A DNA stretch of 64,000 bases from CAZMRF01 sp964568735 (GTDB lineage: Bacteria; Acidobacteriota; Polarisedimenticolia; JACPZX01), in NCBI GenBank assembly GCA_964568735.1, contig CAZMRF010000021.1, positions 1 through 64,000 on the forward strand, read 5' to 3'. The translations under genes and the position numbers were made by a program. Of the stretch, positions 52,501 through 61,638 are shown one piece after another (within the stretch, counting starts at the first letter, position 1; each line of letters starts with the position of its first letter). The notes beneath the pieces were generated by a model that did not search any database, was not told the origin of the DNA, and was given only the letters and a program-made list of their open reading frames with translations.

Positions 52501-55500
52501 TGGCGGTCAGCGCCGATAGTAGCAGGGTCGTGTTCGTGGCGGACCGGGACACAGCCGGCAAGCAGGAGGTCTACAGCGTTTCGATCGGGGGAGGAACTGT
52601 CCAGAAACTGAACGCGGGGATGGCGGGCTCCGGAGCAACGCTCGTTGAGATTAGCCCCGACAGCAACAAAGTCGTGTTCGTGGCTGACCAAGCCACGGCC
52701 GGCAAGCAGGAGGTATTCCTTGTAGGTATTTCCGGTGGCCCTGTGATCAAGCTGAATGACCCCGTAGCCTCCGGAGGAGCCGGTGCTTTCTCACTCGCCA
52801 TCAGTCCGGACGGCGCCAAGGTGCTCTACGCCGGCGAGATCGACGCTGCCAATCCAGTCCAGCTGTACAGGACCTTCCTGGATGACGATGGAGATTCCAT
52901 CCTGGATGCCTGCGATGTCTGCCCTCGGGTCGCGGATCCCAATCAGGCCGACGCAGATGGTGATGGCCTAGGAGACCCTTGCGACAACTGCGCTGTTGCT
53001 GCCAACGCGTCACAGGGCGACGGCGATCTGGACGGGGTGGGAGATGCGTGCGACAACTGCATCGGGCTGAACAACCCGGGTCAGACGGATTCGGATGGGG
53101 ATGGGGCCGGCAACGCGTGCGACCCTTATCCTCTCGATCCGGACGATGACAGCGACGGTGACGGCTTCGGCGCCGATGTGGACACCTGTCCGACCTTTTT
53201 CAATCCTCAGCAGAACTCCGCGGTAAAGATTTCCGGATCGATGATCGCGTCGGGAGATGTGGGGGGGGGTATTAGCGCAGGTCTGTCCTTCCAGGTCAGC
53301 CCCGATGGCTCGAGAGTGGTGTACCGGGCGGACCAGGAAACCGACAACCGCTTCGAGTTGTACAGCGTCCCCACTCAGAGTGGCAGCGCCTTGAAGTTGA
53401 GTGGAACCGTGGTGAGCCCTGGCGTCGAGGAAGACCTCCGGATCAGCCCGGATGGCACAAGAGTCGTCTACAGGGCCACTGTGAGCGGCAGTGCAATCGT
53501 GGAACTCTTCAGCGTACCTATCTTGGGGGGCGCGCTTCCAACCAAGCTGAATGGTCCGCTCGTGAGCGGGGGCGGAGTGCTCGCATTCAGCATCAGCCCC
53601 GATGGGAGCAAGGTGCTCTACATCGCCGATCAGGCCATCGACACTGTGACCGAGCTGTACATGAGATCGATTCTTGGAGGCGTCCCGCCGCAGAAGCTCA
53701 ATGGACCGATCCTCGTCGGCACCAACCACGGAGTCGTGGATTTCGACATCAGTGCAGACGGCTCGCGAGTCGTCTACAGGGCCGAGCAGGAGAATTCCTG
53801 GCCGGAGCTGTACAGCGTGAGTATCACCGGGGGATCGGTCGTCAAGCTCAATGGCCCTGCCGGATCGCCGAGCGGCGTCGGAGGAAGCGGGGGATCCATC
53901 GGAGAGCGGGGTTACGAAATAACTCCAGACGGCAATGTTGTCGTGTACTGGGCTCAAGGGCCGGGTGGACCCATCGGCGTCGAGCTGTTCCGGGTTTCGA
54001 TCAACGGTGGCACCCCAATCCGTCTGCATCCGCCTTTCTCCGGGGGGCGGAGTATCGGAGGGTTCGGCGGGTTGTCGGAGGTTCCCGTCGACCGGTTCCG
54101 GATCAGTCCGGATGGAACGAGGGTCGTCTACATCGCGGATCAGGATCTGATCAACATCACCGAGCTGTACAGCGTGTCAATAGCGGGGGGCCAGGTTACG
54201 AAGCTGAGCACGCCGAAGGCTAACGGAAACAGTCGACACGGTGGCTTCGCCATCAGCCCCGACAGCGCGACGATCGTGTTCAGGGATGGAGATCCGAGGA
54301 TGCGCACTGATCTTTACAGCGTCCCGATCCAGGGTGGTGCGACACCGACGAGGCTGCACCCACCTCTGGTCGGCTCAGCGAGCGTAGGTGGAAGAAGGTG
54401 GGAGCGGGAGCGGGTGGCCTTCCAAATCAGCCCCGACAGCGCCCGTGTCGCCTTTTGGGTCGATCGCGATGTGGGGGATACGACGAACCTGTACACCACG
54501 GCGATCGCCGGTGGCACGTCCGTCAAGCTCAACGCGGGCCACGAGTTCAGGGATGAGCAGGTCCCGTACGCTCTGTTCGGCTTCACGCCCGACAGCACCA
54601 CGGTGATTTATCACGCGTCCAATGGGCCCCTCTACCGTGTCCGGGCCGGGGGTGGTGTTCCGACCACGGTGAACGCCCCTATTCTGGGGCAGGTCTACGG
54701 GTACTCGACGCGTCCCGATGGCGGAGTCGTGGTCTACCGCGCGGACGAGAGCGGCACTGCAAAGCTCGAATTGTTCAGCCGTCCCCTCGACTCGGACCTC
54801 GACGGCGTGCTGAACCCCTGCGATGTCTGCGTGCTCGCACCCGACCCCAACCAGGAGGATCTCGACGGAGACGGCGTCGGAGATGCCTGCGACGTCTGCC
54901 CTGCCGTTGCGGATCCGGCTCAGGAGGACACCGACGGCGATGGGACCGGGGATGCGTGCAGCCAGGACACGGAGGGCCCGGTGGTCCTTGCTATCTACCC
55001 CACTGATGGGGCCGTGGACGTGGCGCTCAGCACGGAGATCGTGCTGAAGATGAGCGAACCCGTAGACCCGAAGACGAGCACGGAGGCAGCCTTGAGGCTC
55101 GACGCGAACGGGATCAAGGTCCCGGGCCGCGTCCGGCTCTCGCACGACGCCAGCACGCTCACCTTCGATCCCGAGCTGCGGCTTGCCGTGGACACCGACT
55201 ACACGATTCGGGTCCAGCCCGCCCTCGAGGACGCGGCCGGGAACCCGGCTCCGGCCTTCACCGCCACCTTCGACACGGCCAGTACATCGACATCCGGCGT
55301 GCTGCCAGCCGAAGATGTCGGCCAGGGCGGCGGAGGCACCGTCATCCCGGGCACGGACGCCGACGAGCACTCGGGGATCTCCGTTGCGGCGACGGGCGAT
55401 GTGGACAATAACGGCATTGACGACATGGTCGTCGGCGCGCCGAACTCGAACGCCGGCGGTGTGGACTCCGGGAAGGCCACGCTGGTCTTCGGCAGGGTCG

Positions 55501-57236
55501 GCCTCCAGTACAGCGGAGGGATCATCTCGGCCGTCAGTTTCGTGGGCGAAGCCGCGTCGGATCGGGCGGGGTCAGCCGTTGCCAGGGCAGGTGACGCCAA
55601 CCACGACGGGATCGGTGATTTCCTCGTCAGCGCTCCCTTCGCCGGGCCCAACGGCGTGCACTCGGGAAAGGTCTATCTGGTCTTCGGCGCACCGGGGTTG
55701 GGCGCCTTTGCGGGGAGCAGCTTCGGCCTGGGCGGCATCCCGGCATGCAGCCTGCCCTATCTCTGCGGCGTCGTCTTCAAGGGTGCCTCGGCGGGAGATC
55801 TCGCCGGAGCGGCCATCAGCTTTGCCGGGGATCTGAACGATGACGGGATCGACGACCTTGCCATCGGGGCGCCCGGCGCCACGCCGGGACCCGGGCGGTC
55901 GGGGGCGGGGAAGGTCTACGTCGTCTACGGGCCCATCATCGCGGATCCGAACACAGCGCCCAACATCAGGGAGCTTTCCTCGGTTGGCGTGACGACACCC
56001 GGCCTCGTCCTCCAAGGCGAGTTTGCGGGAGATCGCCTCGGGGAGGCGCTATCCGACTGGAGGGACAGCCGCAGCGGGCAGAGCGACGATCTCCTGATCG
56101 GAGCCCCCGGGGCGTCTCCCATCGACGAGCATGGCATGGCCGTGCAGGGTGGAGGGCAGGTCTACGCCATCCACGGAGGCCTGTCCAACCTGAGTGATCC
56201 GAACACACCCGGGGTCATCGAGCTGTCCCGTGTCGCAAACGGACAGGGCGACGAGGTGAAGGGGACGGTCTTTACCGGGTCCGACACGAACGGTGAGGTG
56301 GGCCGCAGCGTCTCCGGCGCGGTTGACATCACGGACGACGGCATTCCCGACATCATCATCGGCGCCGGGCAGGAAGCCTGGCTAATCCCCGGCAACGGCC
56401 CCAAAACATCGAGCGGGACGACGCGACTGGAGAAGAAGCCGACGCTGGACCCGGGAGGGTTGGGCCGGAGCGCAGATGGCACTGACGCCCTGACCCTCTT
56501 CGGGGCCACCTTCTACACGGCGGGGTCGGAGGGCGACCTCGGTGGCGTGCGTGTCGGCGGGGCAGGCGACATCAACGGGGACGGTGTCGAAGACTTCCTC
56601 ATCGGCGCGCCGGGCGTCGACGTAGGCGGAGAGAGCGATGCCGGCAAGGCCTTCATCGTTTACGGCAGCCCCGCGCTCCCATCGGGAGAGATTCCGCTCG
56701 GCGGCATCGGGCAGAGCGTTGACGGCCTCGTCGTCACAGGCGCAGACCCGAACGACCAGCTCGGCTTCTCCGTTGGAGGAGCGCAGGACGTCAACGGGGA
56801 CGGAATCGCCGACGCTCTTCTCGGGGCGCCCTTCGGAGACACGGACCCGAACACCCCTCCCGACGCGGGCGAGACCTACGTCATCTCTCCCTACACGCCC
56901 GCCGAGGTCCAGCTTCTCGACGCCACCCAGGCCGGGGCCGTGACGAGGCTGGAATGGACTGTGACGAACAGGACCATCGCCTACAACCTCTACCGAGGCG
57001 TTCTGTCCGAGCTGCGCGCGGCCCGTGGCGTCAGGACATCGGACATGGTCCAGCTCGTCTGCGGTGGCAACACCGATTCGAACATGAATGGCCTGCCTGA
57101 CCTCACGGACATGCTCACCCCGGCTGTGGGCGAGGGCTTCTACTACCTGGCCACCGGCAGCAGCGTCCTCGGGGAAGGCCCCATCGCCCCGCCCGGCATC
57201 GTCCCTGCCAGATACAACGACGCACAGTGCCCCTGA
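49560..57236 (+). CDS. Giant exported metzincin / beta-propeller / FG-GAP protein, 2558 aa
   Basis: ATG at 49560 gives a basic N-terminus and hydrophobic signal segment. Residues ~40-280: matrixin-like metalloprotease with HEIGHFCNLDH (near 212) and the Met-turn PTMYP. ~280-420: carboxypeptidase-regulatory-like beta domain. ~425-560: PPC-like domain (DVDHYAFSA). ~560-670, 1107-1217 and 1742-1802: calcium-binding thrombospondin type 3 repeats (DxDGDGxGDxCD). ~670-1107: nine TolB/WD40-like blades (SPDGSRVVFVADRDTAG). ~1218-1742: ten more. ~1802-1908: Big_5-like Ig domain. ~1917-2443: integrin-type FG-GAP repeats. A ~115-aa tail ends the protein without a known sorting signal. Likely a secreted or surface enzyme/adhesin. 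The usual Gly of the metzincin motif is Asn. Confidence 0.85.
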   Translation: MAARGRDVRTTLRLRLAALAWAMAGGLAALLFLPPGPTFGGGSRSVDGTGTALRWDTTSAIAYNRDPGSLGLLTNTQADLLLSDAFARWESVSFADIAFMAGSDLPQDINATGTPAANPGSWEHYWRVPGDGIAPVIFDSDGSILDAMFGIGARFDILGASGLDVDPNDLPVTSTITEASVVINGAFYDGIGLPDSPVDLPSTTALQAVMVHEIGHFCNLDHTMVNHDLAEDGDPDNDVFVPTMYPVLVDDEEALGILNADDEAALASLYPGPGFAAGTASISGHVLAEGVPFQGANVIVRRMGPAPTDRLKYAYSGISGARVFPWVAVDPNNPEMEGEYLIAGIQPGNYTVCIEPVDTRFSADNGSFIGPLAFQATLPGPEECYDESETSDAAVDDPDDYLLVNAAAGSALGPFDFFVNDLPTVDSYEPNNSIGSAFALFVPPDGVETVGALLGAGDVDHYAFSASAEDIVRLDVDAWELGSGLDAVLQLRSGGGALLAESDDTLDPDSSEFTLDPAIEFKVLSSGTLRIAVASYPDLDFNGTGGVSSGPYWLRIARLSDVDGDDVPGGFDLCPLDPNDDADGDGLCADSDNCDQTANPGQQDAGDGDGVGDACDNCPATDNSTQTDTDGDGIGDACDACSNDSANDPDGDGVCGDSDNCPTDFNPVQALNAKLNPLMPGGAAGISQSSITSDSKTVVYLADQSTNGRPEVYKVAIGGGPILKLSGTMTAAANGGTAIAVSPSGTSVVYVADQDTAGKLEVFSVPIGGGTVQKLNGTMQSGANGASIIVISPDGSRVVYLADQDTAGTQEVYSVSIGGGTAQKLNGMMAGSGATLVEISPDSSKVVFVADRDTAGKQEVYVVPIGGGTVQKLNGVMAGSGATLVAVSPNGSRVVFVADRDTAGKQEVYSVPIGGGAVQKLSGVMTGSGATLVAVSTDSSRVVFVADRDTAGKQEVYSVPIGGGAVQKLSGVMAGSGATLVAVSADSSRVVFVADRDTAGKQEVYSVSIGGGTVQKLNAGMAGSGATLVEISPDSNKVVFVADQATAGKQEVFLVGISGGPVIKLNDPVASGGAGAFSLAISPDGAKVLYAGEIDAANPVQLYRTFLDDDGDSILDACDVCPRVADPNQADADGDGLGDPCDNCAVAANASQGDGDLDGVGDACDNCIGLNNPGQTDSDGDGAGNACDPYPLDPDDDSDGDGFGADVDTCPTFFNPQQNSAVKISGSMIASGDVGGGISAGLSFQVSPDGSRVVYRADQETDNRFELYSVPTQSGSALKLSGTVVSPGVEEDLRISPDGTRVVYRATVSGSAIVELFSVPILGGALPTKLNGPLVSGGGVLAFSISPDGSKVLYIADQAIDTVTELYMRSILGGVPPQKLNGPILVGTNHGVVDFDISADGSRVVYRAEQENSWPELYSVSITGGSVVKLNGPAGSPSGVGGSGGSIGERGYEITPDGNVVVYWAQGPGGPIGVELFRVSINGGTPIRLHPPFSGGRSIGGFGGLSEVPVDRFRISPDGTRVVYIADQDLINITELYSVSIAGGQVTKLSTPKANGNSRHGGFAISPDSATIVFRDGDPRMRTDLYSVPIQGGATPTRLHPPLVGSASVGGRRWERERVAFQISPDSARVAFWVDRDVGDTTNLYTTAIAGGTSVKLNAGHEFRDEQVPYALFGFTPDSTTVIYHASNGPLYRVRAGGGVPTTVNAPILGQVYGYSTRPDGGVVVYRADESGTAKLELFSRPLDSDLDGVLNPCDVCVLAPDPNQEDLDGDGVGDACDVCPAVADPAQEDTDGDGTGDACSQDTEGPVVLAIYPTDGAVDVALSTEIVLKMSEPVDPKTSTEAALRLDANGIKVPGRVRLSHDASTLTFDPELRLAVDTDYTIRVQPALEDAAGNPAPAFTATFDTASTSTSGVLPAEDVGQGGGGTVIPGTDADEHSGISVAATGDVDNNGIDDMVVGAPNSNAGGVDSGKATLVFGRVGLQYSGGIISAVSFVGEAASDRAGSAVARAGDANHDGIGDFLVSAPFAGPNGVHSGKVYLVFGAPGLGAFAGSSFGLGGIPACSLPYLCGVVFKGASAGDLAGAAISFAGDLNDDGIDDLAIGAPGATPGPGRSGAGKVYVVYGPIIADPNTAPNIRELSSVGVTTPGLVLQGEFAGDRLGEALSDWRDSRSGQSDDLLIGAPGASPIDEHGMAVQGGGQVYAIHGGLSNLSDPNTPGVIELSRVANGQGDEVKGTVFTGSDTNGEVGRSVSGAVDITDDGIPDIIIGAGQEAWLIPGNGPKTSSGTTRLEKKPTLDPGGLGRSADGTDALTLFGATFYTAGSEGDLGGVRVGGAGDINGDGVEDFLIGAPGVDVGGESDAGKAFIVYGSPALPSGEIPLGGIGQSVDGLVVTGADPNDQLGFSVGGAQDVNGDGIADALLGAPFGDTDPNTPPDAGETYVISPYTPAEVQLLDATQAGAVTRLEWTVTNRTIAYNLYRGVLSELRAARGVRTSDMVQLVCGGNTDSNMNGLPDLTDMLTPAVGEGFYYLATGSSVLGEGPIAPPGIVPARYNDAQCP
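52051..52770 (+). repeat. Near-identical 144-bp coding repeats (five consecutive propeller blades)
   Basis: Units start at 52051, 52195, 52339, 52483 and 52627, exactly 144 bp (48 codons) apart. Each encodes one blade beginning M-A/T-G-S-G-A-T-L-V and containing FVADRDTAGKQEVYSV. Units 2 and 3 differ at only a few bases over 144 bp, including synonymous sites, while blades before 52051 and after 52770 are far more diverged and slightly different in length. This indicates recent tandem amplification or gene conversion inside the gene. Confidence 0.9.
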
Positions 57237-57246
57237 GCCGCGTCCC

Positions 57247-59670
57247 TTGAGCGTCGACTCCATCGCCCCTCACGGACCCGCATGCTCCTCCTGCGGAGAG
57301 ACGCTTCCCGAGGGATCGCACGAGTGCCCCACCTGCGCCGGGACGCTGCCAGCCCAGGCTCCGGGCCGAACGAGCCAGGGCCTGCTGATCCCGGAGATCG
57401 AGGGGTTCACGATTCTCGGTCGTCTCGGTGCCGGGGGCATGGGGATTGTTTTCGAAGCCCTCGACACGAGGATGGACCGCCGGGTGGCGTTGAAGGTCCT
57501 CACGCGTGACGAGGGCTCATCGGACAGGGCAGGCCTCAGGTTCGCGCGGGAGGCGTGGATCGGGGGAACTCTGAACCACCCGAACCTCGTAAAGGTCTAC
57601 ACGCGCGGCCGGGTGGGCGACCTCGACTACTTCTCGATGGAGCTCGTGGAGGGTGGCTCTCTCGCCGGTCTCGTCGAGCGGATGGGCCAGACCGGTAAAG
57701 ACGACCTGACGGGGCTTCAATTCGGCACCCACGAATACAGCGGGTGGGTCATCCGACAAGCAGCCGTGGCCGCGCGGACTCTCGACTACGCTCACCGGAA
57801 GGGTGTCATCCACCGTGACATCAAGCCTCGCAACATCCTCCTTGCGAAGGAGCCCGTGACGATCAAGATCGCGGACTTCGGCCTGGCTGCGCTGGCGGAC
57901 GCCACCCGCGTGACGACGGAAGGAAAGGTCTTCGGGACCGTGGCCTACATGTCACCCGAGCAGATCAGGGGAAGGCAGGCCGAGATCGACTCCCGCTGCG
58001 ATATCTATGCGCTGACGGTCACGCTCTTCGAGCTTCTCACGCTCAGGCTCCCCTTCCGCGGAGAGACACAGCAGATCTACATGGATGCCGTGCTCACGCG
58101 GGAGCCACTCCACGCTTCGAACTTCAACCGGACCGTCAGCAGGGATCTCGAAACGGTGGTTAAGAAGGGGCTCGAGAAGAGGCCCCAGGATCGCTACGCC
58201 TCAGCGGCGGCCCTGGCAGAGGACCTCGAGGCCGTGCTCGGCTTCCGCCCTATCAGGGCCCGCTTGCCCTCTCCGCCCGCGAGGCTCCTCAAGTGGGTGC
58301 GCCGCCGGCCGCTGCACGCCGCCCTCGCGGGAAGCCTGATCCTCGGCATCCCCACGGTCGCGAGCCTGTGGATCCTCGGTGCTCGGCGGGAGATCGTCCT
58401 CCGGGATCTGCGGGCTCAGGAGATGGTCGAGGAGGCATGGAGGGCCGGAAGAGAGGGAAGGCAGAGCGAGGCCATCGATCTGCTTTCTCAAGTCATCGAG
58501 CTGGAACCCTCCCACCTGAAGGCCCTGCGTGATCGCGCCCTGAACAGGCTGCGATTGGCGGAATCCGCGGACGACCCCGATCGCGGGCGTGAGTTGCTGA
58601 GGGAGGCCCGAGTGGATCTCTCATCGGCGGTCGCGGCCGCGCCTCAGGCCTCGTGGCCCTACCGGCTGCGCGCCCTCGTTCACAGCAAGCTCGGAGACCG
58701 TGCCGCAGCGGAGGAAGATGAGCGACAGGCCGCCGCGAGGCGGAGCGAGAACCCCTCAGCGCAGGAGAGAGAGATGGACGCGATCCTGGCAATGGAGCAG
58801 GAAGATCCCGCAATGGCGATCGAGATTTACTCACAGATCCTGCTCCAACACCCGGATTTCGTCGAAGCGAGGATGGGCCGTGCCGCCGCCTTCGAGGAGA
58901 CGGGAGAGACCGGCAAGGCTATCGCCGACTACGAGTTTGCCGCGGGGTTCACGCCGGGCGACTTCTATCCCCAGTACTGTCTCGGGTTCATCAAGACGGA
59001 GTTGGGCTCGCTCGACGAAGCGGAGACGCACTACAGACGAGCCCTCGAGCTGGCGCCGCGCAATCCGCACGTACTCGATGGGCTGGCTCACACGCAGGTG
59101 GAGCAGGCGAGATCCCTCTGGGCGGAGGGTAACCGAACAGGTTCGCTTTCTGCTTTGACTGACGCCGAGCAGAATGCTCGGAAGGCCCTCCATGCTGATC
59201 CCATGACGGCTTCAGCCGCCCTCAACCTCGGGGCGGCCCTCCAGGAGAGAGCGCGCATAGAGATCGACAGGCGTCATGAGTTGATCGCGGAGGCCGCAAG
59301 TCACTATGAGTCCGTGCTCGCGATGCGCGAAAGGGACCCTGAGAGCATCCCGCCTGAGATCTTCCAGCATGTCCTCGTGAACCAGTGCGACGCTCACATT
59401 CAGCTCTCGAGGCTGGACGAGGCCCTGGAGGCGTGCCGGCGGGTCGTGGGTCTCACGCCGGACGATCCTGTCGGCCACTACAATCTCGCTGGAGTCTACG
59501 CGCTCAGGGGAGATCCCGTGGCCGCCCTGGAAGAGCTCGAGCAGGACCTGGCACTGGGAGACACTGACCACGAGTACCTCCGCAGCGACCCCTGGTTTGA
59601 ATCACTGCACGCCAACCCCGAGTTCGATGCAATCCTCGAGAAAATGGAGCATCCTGCCGCCCGAGAATGA
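57247..59670 (+). CDS. Transmembrane Ser/Thr protein kinase with zinc ribbon and TPR domain (TTG start)
   Basis: TTG at 57247, 10 bp after the giant gene, is the only plausible start; 807 aa. Residues 13-33 form a Cys4 zinc ribbon (CSSCGETLPEGSHECPTC). The kinase domain (~50-330) has GRLGAGGMGIVFEA, VALKVL, catalytic HRDIKPRNIL, DFGLAAL and GTVAYMSPEQIRG, all intact. A single membrane helix (~352-372, LHAALAGSLILGIPTVASLWIL) leads to a C-terminal region of TPR-like repeats (~385-800). This is the PknB-like receptor layout with TPRs in place of PASTA domains. TPRs on the far side of the membrane could touch exported partners. It precedes the FHA-histidine kinase by 18 bp. Confidence 0.9.
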   Translation: MSVDSIAPHGPACSSCGETLPEGSHECPTCAGTLPAQAPGRTSQGLLIPEIEGFTILGRLGAGGMGIVFEALDTRMDRRVALKVLTRDEGSSDRAGLRFAREAWIGGTLNHPNLVKVYTRGRVGDLDYFSMELVEGGSLAGLVERMGQTGKDDLTGLQFGTHEYSGWVIRQAAVAARTLDYAHRKGVIHRDIKPRNILLAKEPVTIKIADFGLAALADATRVTTEGKVFGTVAYMSPEQIRGRQAEIDSRCDIYALTVTLFELLTLRLPFRGETQQIYMDAVLTREPLHASNFNRTVSRDLETVVKKGLEKRPQDRYASAAALAEDLEAVLGFRPIRARLPSPPARLLKWVRRRPLHAALAGSLILGIPTVASLWILGARREIVLRDLRAQEMVEEAWRAGREGRQSEAIDLLSQVIELEPSHLKALRDRALNRLRLAESADDPDRGRELLREARVDLSSAVAAAPQASWPYRLRALVHSKLGDRAAAEEDERQAAARRSENPSAQEREMDAILAMEQEDPAMAIEIYSQILLQHPDFVEARMGRAAAFEETGETGKAIADYEFAAGFTPGDFYPQYCLGFIKTELGSLDEAETHYRRALELAPRNPHVLDGLAHTQVEQARSLWAEGNRTGSLSALTDAEQNARKALHADPMTASAALNLGAALQERARIEIDRRHELIAEAASHYESVLAMRERDPESIPPEIFQHVLVNQCDAHIQLSRLDEALEACRRVVGLTPDDPVGHYNLAGVYALRGDPVAALEELEQDLALGDTDHEYLRSDPWFESLHANPEFDAILEKMEHPAARE

Positions 59671-59688
59671 CGGGAGAGAGGACAACGG

Positions 59689-61638
59689 GTGAGTGACGAA
59701 CGCGAGAGAGCGCGCGAGCCCTCGGCCGGCAGACATGTGACGCACGAGGGTCTGGCCTGCTCCGGTTGCGGGGCCATGCAGCCGGTTGCTGCGCTGATTG
59801 GCCGGGAGCCCACCGAGGAAGGCGGGGAGGGAGTCTGGCATCTCGCGCCGGGAGCCCACCTGATCGGCAGGGCGCGGGAATGCGACCTGCGGCTCGGAGG
59901 GGATGCGCGCCTCTCCCGGAAGCATGCGAGCCTTCACTGGACGGGGCGGGTCTTCGAGATCAGCGACGAAGGAGGCCGCAACGGCACTCGGGTGAATGGC
60001 CGCGCACTCGAGCCGGGCGAGCGCGCCAGCCTGGCGCATGGCGATAGGATCAGCCTCGGCGGGCTCGATCTGGTCTTTCGAGCGGCCTATCCGGGCAGTG
60101 CGGGCGCGGCGCTCCCCTACGGCCCGTTCATGGATTCAATCTGCTCGATGAGCTCTCTGGACCCGGCGACAGTCGTGCACAAGGCGCTCGACCTGCTCCG
60201 CCTCGCGTCGGGCGTGCAGCGCGCCTACCTCGTGGGCGCCGGACGAGATGCGGTGGTGGAGCCGCTGCTCACCCCGCTCGAAGATCCCTCGCTGCACATC
60301 AGCCGCTCCCTCATCGAGGAGGTCTTCCGGCTCGGACGGAAACAATGCCGGTTCGTCAACCCGGCCGGGGGCGACATCATGACGAGCAGCATGCGCGACC
60401 TGGACCTGCGCAGGATCTGGGTCAGCCCGATCATGGATATCTTCGGCTCGCCGATGGCGGCCGTCTATCTCGACAGCGCGGACCCCGGCGAGGCCTTTGA
60501 CGAGGAGACGGAAAGGCTGCTCGACGCGGTGGTCCAGCAGATCGGCATGGCCCTCCGCAACTCGGCGCTCCACGCCGAGGTCCTCTCGCTCAACGAGAAC
60601 CTGGAACACAAGGTCGCAGAGCGCACGCGGGAGCTGGAGGACTCCCGCGCCCGCCTCATCGGCCAGGATCGGCTGGCCATCCTGGGCAAGCTCGTCGCCG
60701 CGATCGCCCACGAGCTGAATAACCCGGTGGGGGCCATGGCTTCCCTGTCCGAGACCGTGAAGGGGCTCCAGCAGCCGATCCTCAAGATGGGAGAGGAGCT
60801 GAAGGGGGTCTTCAAGACGAGTGAGGATGCTGCCGCGCTCTCGGCCCTGATGGACGCCACGCTCCGTGCCGCCGAGGGGCTGCCCCAGGATACGCGCGCG
60901 CGACGCGCTCTGGAGACGGAGCATCGGCGGCTCCTCGAGCAGGACGGGATCCCAGCCGGAGATGCGATCGCCAGGCGCCTCGCCAAGGCGCAGCTCACCC
61001 AGAGCGACATCAAGGCAGCCCTGCCGCTTTTGAGGCGTGAAGGTGAGCGGCTGTCGGCCATGATTGATCAGCTCCACACCTTCGGGCGAGGCCTGCAGAC
61101 CATCAAGGAGTGCGGCGCCAACGTGGCCCGAATCGTCGATGGCCTCAAGACCTATGCGCACCTAGATCGCGCGGAGTTCGAGGTCGCCAATGTCCACAGG
61201 GGGATCGAGGCGACGCTCAGCGTGCTGGGCCCCCGGATCCCGAAAGGCGTCCGCGTGGAAACGCGCTTCGACACCATCGAACCCTTCGCACACAGGCCCG
61301 GAGAGCTGACCCAGGTGTGGACGAACCTCGTGGATAACGGCCTGAGAGCGATGGGGGAGACGGGGGAGTTGAGAATCGAAACCCGCGACAGGGGAGGAGA
61401 GGTGGAGGTGACGGTCCAGGACTCTGGCTGCGGAGTGCCTGAGGAGATGCGGGGTCGGATCTTCGAGCTGGATGCCACGACACGCGGGCCCGGGGCGGGC
61501 CTCGGCCTCGGGCTTCCAATATGCCGTACGATCGTCGAGAAGAACCACGGAGGCCAAATCACCTTCGAGAGCGTCCCGGGCAGGACTGTCTTCCTGATTC
61601 GCCTGCCCAAGAAGCCCCCGGAGAGGGAGGTGGAATGA
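59689..61638 (+). CDS. Hybrid-input sensor histidine kinase: FHA-GAF-HisKA-HATPase
   Basis: 649 aa from a GTG with a GGGAGAGAGG site. Residues ~45-125: FHA domain (LIGRARECDLRL, LSRKHASLHW, NGTRVNG), which binds phosphothreonine. ~150-290: GAF-like domain (VQRAYLVGAGRD, VSPIMDIFGSPMAAVYL). H-box AIAHELNNPVGAM with phospho-acceptor His341, then an unusual ~120-residue helical insertion before VARIVDGLKTYAHLDRAEFE. N-box TQVWTNLVDNGLRAM, G1 VQDSGCGVP, G2 GAGLGLGLPICRTI. No membrane segment, so it is cytoplasmic. It overlaps the first response regulator by 4 bp (ATGA). The FHA domain plausibly reads the upstream Ser/Thr kinase. Confidence 0.92.
   Translation: MSDERERAREPSAGRHVTHEGLACSGCGAMQPVAALIGREPTEEGGEGVWHLAPGAHLIGRARECDLRLGGDARLSRKHASLHWTGRVFEISDEGGRNGTRVNGRALEPGERASLAHGDRISLGGLDLVFRAAYPGSAGAALPYGPFMDSICSMSSLDPATVVHKALDLLRLASGVQRAYLVGAGRDAVVEPLLTPLEDPSLHISRSLIEEVFRLGRKQCRFVNPAGGDIMTSSMRDLDLRRIWVSPIMDIFGSPMAAVYLDSADPGEAFDEETERLLDAVVQQIGMALRNSALHAEVLSLNENLEHKVAERTRELEDSRARLIGQDRLAILGKLVAAIAHELNNPVGAMASLSETVKGLQQPILKMGEELKGVFKTSEDAAALSALMDATLRAAEGLPQDTRARRALETEHRRLLEQDGIPAGDAIARRLAKAQLTQSDIKAALPLLRREGERLSAMIDQLHTFGRGLQTIKECGANVARIVDGLKTYAHLDRAEFEVANVHRGIEATLSVLGPRIPKGVRVETRFDTIEPFAHRPGELTQVWTNLVDNGLRAMGETGELRIETRDRGGEVEVTVQDSGCGVPEEMRGRIFELDATTRGPGAGLGLGLPICRTIVEKNHGGQITFESVPGRTVFLIRLPKKPPEREVE

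Noticed and set aside
51660..52691. Apparent array of spaced repeats that could be mistaken for CRISPR or satellite DNA
   Set aside because: The period is 144 bp, a multiple of three, in frame, with conserved protein blades; it is a coding repeat with no short palindromic unit or unique spacers.
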